From NCBI GenBank assembly GCA_943704415.1, contig CALSCO010000379.1:1-21827 (forward strand): 21,827 nt of DNA, in the 5' to 3' direction. How positions within the stretch are numbered: the first letter of the stretch is position 1; each line of letters begins with the position of its first letter. Positions 15,292-21,827 of this stretch are shown here, piece by piece. The DNA is from Parvularia atlantis. Its lineage: Eukaryota; Opisthokonta; Rotosphaerida. The notes under the pieces were generated by a model. It saw nothing but the letters and a program-made list of their open reading frames with translations, ran no database searches and was not told the DNA's origin. The translations under genes were made by a program, and so were the position numbers.

Positions 15292-18200
15292 TCAACACGA
15301 GATACAGCGACTGTGCGCGCGCGTGACGACCTCGGTGTCGTGCTCGCTCGGCACGGCCGCGACGGTGCGCCGCCGAAGCGCGACGCCCCAGCGCGTGTGC
15401 AGCGCCGCCGGCGCGTCGTCGTCCGCGGCGGCCGCGTGCAGCGACGACAGCTTCGGTCCGTGCAGGTGGCACGGGAAGCGCGCGGTGAAGGCCGCGCCGT
15501 GGCCCGGCTCGCTGCGCACGTCCATCGACCCGCCGAGCTCGCGCAAAACGAGGTTGCAAAACTGAAGCCCAAAGCCGCGCCCGCCCACGCCGGCGCCGCT
15601 CGCGCCCTCGCCGCGCTGGTCAAAGATCGCGTGCACGCTCCGCTGCTCGGACGGCGTCAGGCCCTCGCCCGTGTCGCGCACGACCAGCACGAGCATGATG
15701 CCCGCCGCGGCCGCCCCTAGCGGGCCCGAGCGCACAAAGTCGAGCTGCACGATGACCTCGCGAACGCGCGCGCGCGCCGTCGCCCGGAGCGCGTTCGAGA
15801 CGAGGTTAATCACGATCTGCACCAGCCGGTGCGCGTCCGTGCGCACGACGAGCTCCGAGAACGGGCGCGGCGGGTGCTGGAACACGAGGTGCGTGCTGTT
15901 GCAGCGCGCCTGGGCCGCGAAGATGTCGAGCGTGCCGCGGACAATGTCGACGGGCCGGATGGCGTCGTGCGGCTGGCACAGCGGCCCGGCCCCGTCCACG
16001 CGCGACAGGTCCAGGATCTCGTTGACGATGCGCGACTGGCACCCGCGCGGTGAGAGCGGCCCGCGCGCACGCCCCCGCACGACGCACACACCTGGTGGCT
16101 TACGCACTTGGCGATCGACCGGTACAGCGCCAGGTCGTCCAGGTTGAGCCACGCGAGTTTGTTTAGCAGGTAGGCCACGTCGAGGCGACGCCGGTCGACC
16201 ATAGACGCGGGCCGCTGCGTCGGGGCCGCGTCGGCGTGCTGGCGCGAGCGCGTGAGGAGATCGCTCAGCTGGCCCTGCTGCCCGCGCGCGCTCGTCTGGA
16301 GCAGGTCCAAGCTGTTCATGACCCCGTTGAGCGGGTTGCGGATCTCGTGCGAGACCAGGTCGACAAAGATCGCGTGCTTACGCCGGTGCTCCTCGGCCTC
16401 GCGGGCGCGCGCGTGCGACTCGCTCGTCGCCACCGCCACCGCCTCCATCCGGTCCGCCTCGAGCCGCCGCTGCGCGCTCACGTCGCTGACAACGCCGACC
16501 ACGCCGCGCACGCGGCCCGACTCGGGCTCGATGTCTTGCGCGCTCTGGAACCGGAGCCACTCGAGGCTGCGCGCCGCACCCGACCGCACCACGCGCACGT
16601 CCAGCCACAGCGGGTCGCGCTGGAACACGGCCGCGTACCACGCCGCGTCGAACGCCGGACGGTCATCCGGGTGCAGGCGCTCGTGCCACCTGAGCACCGT
16701 CTGCGCGGGCTCCTCGCCTTCGGCACCGAGCAGCTGCAGCCACCGCTGGTTGGCGTACGTCAGGCGGCCCTGCGCAGCGCCGAGGCGTGAGTGCGCGGCG
16801 CCCTCTGCGAACGGGTGCGCATGCCTGCGCGTCTGTGCGGAAGATGCCGACAGGGCTCATCTGCGTCAGGTAGCGGTGGCGGTCGTAGCTGTCGGCCAGC
16901 ACGTGCGTGCGCTCGAGCACGAGGCGTTGCAGGTGTCGGCGCACCCAGCCGAGCTGCGCGACCGACTGCACGCGTGCGACGAGCTCCTTGATTGAAAACG
17001 GCTTGCAGACAAAGTCGCTCGCGCCCAAGCCGAGCGCGCGCAGGCGAACCTCCTGCGTCACATGCGTCGACACGAGGATCAGCGGCAGCAGCCGCGTGCG
17101 CATGTCGGCCTGCAGGTGCTGCAGCAGCTCGAGGCCGCCCATGCGCGGCATGACCATGCTTGCCACGACCACGTCCGGGACGTCGCGCGTGGCCGTGCAC
17201 GAGATAAGCGCGCGCATGATGCACTCGAGCGCCTCTTTGCCGTCGGCGGTCACGCGCACGTCGAACGTCTGGCCAAACGCCGCCTCGATGTACTGCGCCG
17301 CACGACAGCGTGAGACAACGCTACGCAGCGGTCCGCGCGGTACCTGCCGCGTGTCGTTGTCGCTCTCGGCCACGAGCACGCGCACGCGCCGGTTCGCCAG
17401 GCTCTCGGACAGCAAATGCGACGCCGGCACGTGGCTGAGCATCGGGTCGCTCATCCAGGCGGGGGCGGGGGGCACGCGCACGTCCGGCCGGCCCTCGTGC
17501 CACTCGACGACGATCTCGCTCGCGGGCTGGGCGTCCTGCGTCGCCGAGGCCACGGCGGCCATGTGCATGTCCGTGTCGTGCTCCGTCGCCGTCACCGCAG
17601 CGTCGACCGCCGCTGCACCTGGCCACGGGTCCGACGAGGAAGAACGCTGGCCCGACGACCGCCGCGACTGCGCGTCGCCGCCGCTCGCGCTCGTCGATGA
17701 CACGGGCGAGACCGGATGCGAGCCGTCGTTGCTGTTGTCGTCACCGCCGCGCCCGTGCACCGTCCGGCTGCTGTCGGTGCTGGCGTTGTCGCCGCCCTGG
17801 ACGATCTGCTCGGGCGGGAGATGCGCGCAGCCCAGCGGGATGTAGGCCGTGAAGACGGAGCCGCGGCCCTCGACGCTGCGCACGCTCATGCACCCGCCGT
17901 GCAGCTTGACGAGCTCGAGGGTCATGGCCAGGCCGATGCCCGAGCCCTCGTGCGCGCGCGCGTGCGTAATCGGCACCGTCGCGCGGAAGAAGCGCTCAAA
18001 TACGTGCGGGACGTCCTTGGCTGCGATGCCGCACCCGGTGTCCTCCACGCACAGCACGGCCGCGTCCGTGCGCTGCAGATCCGCGTGGACCTCGTCCAGC
18101 GGCGGGGCGAAGAGCACGTGCGGAGGGCATGAGACGTCTGCAGGCGGCAGCGTGCCGCGATTGAGCGTCACGACGATGCGCCCGCTCGGCGTGTACTTGA

Positions 18201-19163
18201 ACGCGTTCGAGAGCAAGTTGAGTACGATCTTCTCCCACATGTCGGCGTTGATGTACGCGGGCTCGCCCAGCGCCGATGCATGCACGAGGAACTGCAACCC
18301 CGCCGCCTCGACCACGGAGCGGAACATGCTCGCAACGTCGATTGTGACCCGCGCCAGGTCCACGGGTGCGAACGTGGCCGTGTGGCGCTCGGTCTGGATC
18401 TGGCTGTAGTCGAGCAGGTGGTTGACGAGCTTAAGCAGCGCGCGCGAGTTGCGGTGGATCATCGCCATGCGCTCGCGCTGCACGGGGCTGAGGGGCACGT
18501 CCTTGTCGTTGGCCATGTCGGTGATCGGGCCCTCGATGAGCGTCAGCGGCGTGCGCAGCTCCTGCGACACGCGCGCGAAAAAATGCGCCTTGCTGCGACC
18601 GATCTGCGTCAGCATCTGCGCGCGCGCGCGCGCGTCAGTTGAGAGCGCGCGCACACATTCTTACACGTGCCTCGGCGCGCGCGAGCTCGGCCTCGTGCGC
18701 GGCGGCGAGGCGCAGAGCGTTGGACAGCTGGCCGACGAGCAGGTCCATGTGCAGCTGGTACTTGTCGTCGAACGCGCGGAAGCTGTTGAGCCCGACGATG
18801 AGCACGCCGCGCACGCCGTGCGCCCCGCCTGTGTCGATCTTGCACATGTACGCCTGCGAGCACGTCTGGCCGCTCGGCCCGTCTGCGCCCCCGCGCGCGT
18901 AGTCAGACACCCAGCCTTGGCACGCCACACCGCGCACCCGGGAACGGCGCACCAAAGCGCTCGGCAATGTCGGCCACGACGAGCCGTCCGCCGGGCGAGC
19001 GCCGCAGTGCCGCCACGGGCCACGTGTCATCGCCCGCCGCGCTCAAGTGCGACACCATGGCTGGGTGGTCGGACGGGAGCACGGCCGCGGCGCACAGACG
19101 GTAGAGCTGCGCACGGTGGCGTCAGCGGGAAATGTGGACGTTGTCATGCGCGCGCTCTCACGT

Positions 19164-19195
<32 letters not shown>

Positions 19196-19886
19196 CTGCC
19201 ATCGTTGCAGGCCAGGTACAGTTGCATGAAGAGCACGTCGAGGCACTGGCGTGACAAGACAGCGCGGCAGGCCGTGCAGACGTCGGCAATCGTGCGCGCG
19301 GCCGACAGGCCCATCGCGAGCTCGTGCACGCGTTGCATACGCTGGCTAACCATGACGCGCTGCGTCGTCTCCATCGCCTGCGAGGGCCGTCAGCACCGGG
19401 CGACGCAGCGCGCGCGCGCGCGCGCGCGCACGATTGACATCGACCCGGCCCAGCTTCCGTCGTCCTCGCGCGCGGCCGACATCGTGCCCTTAAAGTACGT
19501 CTCCTCAAAGCTTTCGCCGCGCTTGATGATAAACTGCTCGTCGTACCACTCGAGCGTCCGCCCGGCGCGCACGGCCGCGAGGTTGGGCGCAAGCCGGTCC
19601 TCCCAAATGTCTGGCCAGACGAGGTGCGCTGCGCGGACGTCAGACAGCGCGCGGGGGGCCGCGGCCGCGTCGCACCGGGCTGGCAGAGTGAGCCCGGGTG
19701 CAGCTTGGCAAACATGGGGCGCGCGGCGTCATTGTAGAGCGTGATGGCGTCGGGGCCCCAGTAGAGGATCATGGGGAAGCGCGAGTCGAGCATCAGCTGC
19801 ACCGTGCAGCGCAGGCGCGGCGACCAGCTCGCGAGCTCGCCGCGTCGCTCGCGCTCGGCCAGCAGCGCCGCGATACCGTCGTGCAT
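15292..19886 (-). CDS. Dual-module sensor histidine kinase: PAS-GAF-HK(pseudo)-REC(pseudo)-PAS-HK
   Basis: Predicted soluble sensor, 1385 residues. Exons are 19676-19886, 19432-19628, 19162-19377, 18953-19106, 18665-18882, 17344-18615, 16825-17292, 16092-16769 and 15292-16035. PAS is near 25-130 (VQLMLDSRFPMILYWGPD, YNDA); GAF is near 150-320, with a GDGDGDGDGDD insert. In kinase 1 (about 333-620) the H-box reads RVSQELRTPLTLI with Gln350 instead of His; N-box LNLLSNAFKYT, G1 EDTGCG and G2 GSGIGLAM are intact. A Ser/Asp-rich linker follows. In the receiver (about 743-870), VLVAESDND replaces the acidic pair partly and VVVASMVMPRMGG has Ser801 instead of the phospho-Asp; the Lys in CKPF remains. 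PAS 2 contains HPDDR. In kinase 2, SHEIRNPLNG has His1053, with INLVSNAL, RDTGEG and GGRGFGLQ. No receiver follows. Intron 7 is GC-AG. There are no membrane helices. Confidence 0.92.
16770..16824 (-). other. GC-AG intron of the histidine kinase
   Basis: CAG|GCATGC donor and GCGCAG acceptor, 55 bases, phase 0. It joins FRTDAQ to GRLTYANQRWL, the start of the second PAS domain. The 55-base length is not a multiple of three, so removal is required, and no in-phase GT donor is nearby. Confidence 0.65.
18618..18634. repeat. Alternating GC run at a kinase intron acceptor
   Basis: Seventeen bases of alternating G/C directly before the acceptor of intron 5 (18616-18664), preceded by a CTGAC branch-like motif. 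Confidence 0.65.
19162..19197. repeat. GTCGCC hexanucleotide repeat coding Gly-Asp
   Basis: On the minus strand this codes GDGDGDGDGDD within the GAF domain of the histidine kinase, at the end of exon 3. It is an in-frame hexanucleotide microsatellite, so copy number could vary without breaking frame. Confidence 0.75.
19408..19429. repeat. Alternating GC run at a kinase intron donor
   Basis: Twenty-two bases of alternating G/C, beginning just inside the donor (GTGCGC on the minus strand) of intron 2 (19378-19431). Confidence 0.65.
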
Positions 19887-20011
19887 CGGTGGGGCGAAGT
19901 GCGCAGGCAGTGCGTCACACGGCGACCGGGTCCAGTGTCATGGTATCGAAATTCGCAGTCACGTGCGCGCCCGTGCTTGTCGCGCGCTGACCTCTGCGCG
20001 CCAGCACAGCC
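19887..20011. promoter_or_regulatory. Divergent promoter region kinase / thiolase
   Basis: 125 bases between opposite start codons. It holds one less GC-rich patch, GTGTCATGGTATCGAAATTC near 19935-19955. No standard box is recognised. Confidence 0.3.
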
Positions 20012-21600
20012 ATGCGCGCCGTGTACATCGTCGCCGCGAAGCGCACGCCGTTCGGCGCGTTTGGCGGCAGCCTCAAGGTGCGTGCGCGCGCGCGTGTTTG
20101 GCTCGCATCAGACGCGCACGCGCAAGGATCACTCGGCCACCGACCTCGCCGTGCACGCGGCCAAGGCGGCGCTGGCCGAGTCCAAGGTGCGCGCCACCGC
20201 GACCGGCGACAAGCGCGGCTGCTGACGCCCTCGCACAGGCGCCGCTGGACGCCTTCGACACGGTCAACTTTGGCAATGTGCAGCAGACGTCCAACGACGC
20301 CGCCTACCTCGCGCGCCACGTCGGCCTGCGCGCGGGCCTGCCCGTGCCCGTGCCGGCGCTGACCGTCAACCGCCTGTGCGGCTCCGGTGCGGCCGCGGCG
20401 CGTGCGAGGCTCCCGCTCAGACGCTCGCGCGCAGGCTTCCAGGCCGTGATCAACAGCATGCAGGAGATCCAGCTCGGCCTGGCCGAGCTCTCGCTCGCGG
20501 GCGGCACCGAGAGCATGAGCCAGGCGCCGTACGTCGTGCGGGTGCGTCGAGGGGCGTGCGCGTGTGGCCGGCGCTGATGGCGCACAGGGCACGCGCTTTG
20601 GCGCGCCGCTCGGCGCCAACATCCCCTTCGAGGACTCGCTCTGGGCGGGCTTGTACGACACGTACCCAAAGGCGCGCGGCGTGTGGCGCGTGGCGCTGCC
20701 GCTACTGCTGACGGGGGGGCCTGCAGCTGCCGATGGGCATGACGGCCGAGAACCTCGCGGCCAAGTACAATGTGACGCGCGAAGAGAGCGACAAGTTTGG
20801 CTTGCGCAGCCAGACGCGGTACGCGCAGGCGCACAAGGCCGGCGTGTTCCGCGCCGAGATCGCGCCGATGGAGGTCAAGATGAAGAAGGGCCCCGTGACG
20901 CTGGACAAGGACGAGGGCCCGCGCGAGACCTCGCTCGAGGCGCTGCAGAAGGCGCGTCGGCCCGCGCGCCCGCCCGCCGCACCTGACAGCACCCACAGCT
21001 CAAGCCCACGTTTAAGAAGGACGGCGTCGTTACGGCCGGCTCGGCCTCGGGCATCACCGACGGCGCCGCGGCTCTCGTGCTCGCGAGCGAGGACGCTGTC
21101 AAAAAGTACGGCCTCAAGCCGCTCGCGCGCATCGTCTCGTACCACTACGCCGGCGTCGACCCGAGCATCATGGGCATCGGCCCGTGCCCCGCCGTTCAGG
21201 TGCGTGTGGCGTGTGTGTCGCGCAGCCGGCCTCCCTCACACAGCGCACGCAGGGCGCGCTCAAGAAGGCTAGCCTCAGCCTGGACAAGATGGACCTGCTC
21301 GAGGTCAACGAGGCGTTTGCGCCGCAGGTGATCGCGGTCGCGCGCGAGCTTAAGATTGACGTTGAGCGCCTCAACAAGAACGGTGCGCGGGTGCTGCGGC
21401 GCGCCACTCGCCGGCCGTGCCGCTCATGCAGCGCAGGCGGCGCAATTTCGCTCGGCCACCCGCTCGGCGCGTCGGGCGCGCGCATCACGTCGCACCTCAC
21501 GCATGACCTCATCCGCACGAAGGGCAAGTACGCCGTCGGCTCTGCGTGCATCGGCGGCGGACAGGGCATCGCCATCGTGCTCGAGAACGTGCACGCGTGA
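20012..21600 (+). CDS. ACAA2: 3-ketoacyl-CoA thiolase / acetyl-CoA acyltransferase, ACAA2-like
   Basis: Thiolytic cleavage of 3-ketoacyl-CoA in beta-oxidation, or acetoacetyl-CoA metabolism. Exons are 20012-20077, 20127-20186, 20239-20386, 20435-20541, 20588-20680, 20727-20951, 20999-21199, 21253-21382 and 21437-21600; 397 residues, equal to human ACAA2. The start [16 protein letters not shown] matches the uncleaved N-terminus of mitochondrial ACAA2. Cys89 (NRLCGSG), His351 (GHPLGASG) and Cys381 (ACIGGGQG) form the catalytic set; NEAFAP is present. There is no PTS1-type C-terminus (ends VHA) and no visible PTS2, so mitochondria are more likely than peroxisomes. The intron at 20952-20998 is GC-AG. 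Exon 5 may end at 20671 instead of 20680 with another GC donor, which would give 394 residues and better match the animal spacing. Confidence 0.94.
20952..20998 (+). other. GC-AG intron of the thiolase
   Basis: AAG|GCGCGT donor and CCACAG acceptor, 47 bases, with CTGAC 13 bases before the end. It joins LEALQK to LKPTFKKDG, exactly where animal ACAA2 reads QLQK-LPPVFKKDG. The nearby GT donors do not keep frame. Confidence 0.75.
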
Positions 21601-21676
21601 CCGGGTGCCAGTCACGGTTCGCGGCCACGCTGCATTTCCACGGGCCCGACATTTCCACGACCTGTCCATCTGAGCC
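21601..21676 (+). promoter_or_regulatory. Short intergenic region with paired CATTTCCACG motif
   Basis: 76 bases between the thiolase stop and the next ATG. CATTTCCACG occurs at 21633-21642 and again at 21650-21659, 17 bases apart in the same direction. It is a candidate promoter element of the last gene. Function is inferred from position. Confidence 0.35.
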
Positions 21677-21827
21677 ATGTCGAAGTGCGGCGCGTGCGGC
21701 GTCGTGAACGACCCCAACAACCAGGTGCGGCCGCGAGCGTGGCGCGCGGTGGCGTGCGTGTGGTGCGGCGGGGCTGTGCGTCGTCGGGTGGGGGTGGCGG
21801 GCGCGGCTGATCACGTCACGAGGGGGG
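21677..21827 (+). CDS. First exon of an unrecognised CxxC protein (truncated by window end)
   Basis: ATG at 21677 opens a 48-base exon coding MSKCGACGVVNDPNNQ, followed by a GTGCGG donor at 21725 that matches the local donor consensus. The short KCGACG motif is a possible zinc-binding knuckle. The rest of the window (21725-21827) reads as intron, longer than usual here, with a CTGAT branch-like motif near its end. Too little is visible to name a family. Support comes from the clean start, the donor and the upstream gap. Confidence 0.45.
   Translation, partial: MSKCGACGVVNDPNNQVRPRAWRAVACVWCGGAVRRRVGVAGAADHVTRG

Noticed and set aside
15272-15315. Possible short splice near the kinase end that would avoid the stop and extend into a receiver
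   Set aside because: The only GT...CAG candidate there is about 20 bases, far below the 44-base minimum seen here, and the alternative frame stops almost at once.

Overview
This is nuclear DNA from a very GC-rich eukaryote with a compact genome. I find eleven protein genes (ten complete or near complete, one cut by the right edge) and about 87 introns, nearly all 44-65 bases long. The introns typically begin GTGCG and end GCAG or ACAG, and many carry a CTGAC or CTCAC branch-point-like motif. There are no tRNA or rRNA genes, transposons, virus-like elements or CRISPR arrays that I can support. The gene set (Arp2/3 subunit, MOB1, PEX6, LIM proteins, hybrid histidine kinase, a thiolase very like animal ACAA2) fits an opisthokont-grade organism. 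An early-diverging zoosporic fungus is my best guess, but the sequence alone does not settle it.

Layout: ARPC3 (195-1020, +) and the MESH1/HDDC3 ppGpp/NADPH hydrolase (1148-1896, +) run towards a large PH-helix-LIM-LIM cytoskeletal protein on the minus strand (1935-5210). Divergent from it is PEX6 (5243-9540, +, 24 exons). A small minus-strand coiled-coil protein built of repeated heptads (9624-10087) follows, then NOB1 (10387-11969, +). A PP2C phosphatase (11991-13019, -) and the spliceosomal SmD3 gene (13184-13846, +) are divergent. MOB1 with a proline-rich tail (13967-15264, -) and a 1385-residue double-module histidine kinase (15292-19886, -) lie head to tail. A 3-ketoacyl-CoA thiolase (20012-21600, +) and the first exon of an unrecognised CxxC protein (from 21677, +) close the window. 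Intergenic gaps are 21-299 bases.

The genes are mostly unrelated housekeeping and signalling functions rather than one pathway. Loose themes are actin and morphogenesis (ARPC3, PH-LIM, MOB1), phospho-signalling (histidine kinase, PP2C, MOB1) and fatty-acid or peroxisome metabolism (PEX6, thiolase).

The most unusual object is the histidine kinase. Its order is PAS-GAF-kinase-receiver-PAS-kinase. The first kinase has Gln in place of the phospho-accepting His, and the central receiver has Ser in place of the phospho-accepting Asp, while the second kinase keeps its His and has no receiver after it. Next are the PH-helix-LIM-LIM architecture, the proline-tailed MOB1, the duplicated heptad protein, and a splice-donor consensus shifted to GTGCG with several GC-AG introns. 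All exon models are hand-built; reading frames were checked by arithmetic across every junction listed.
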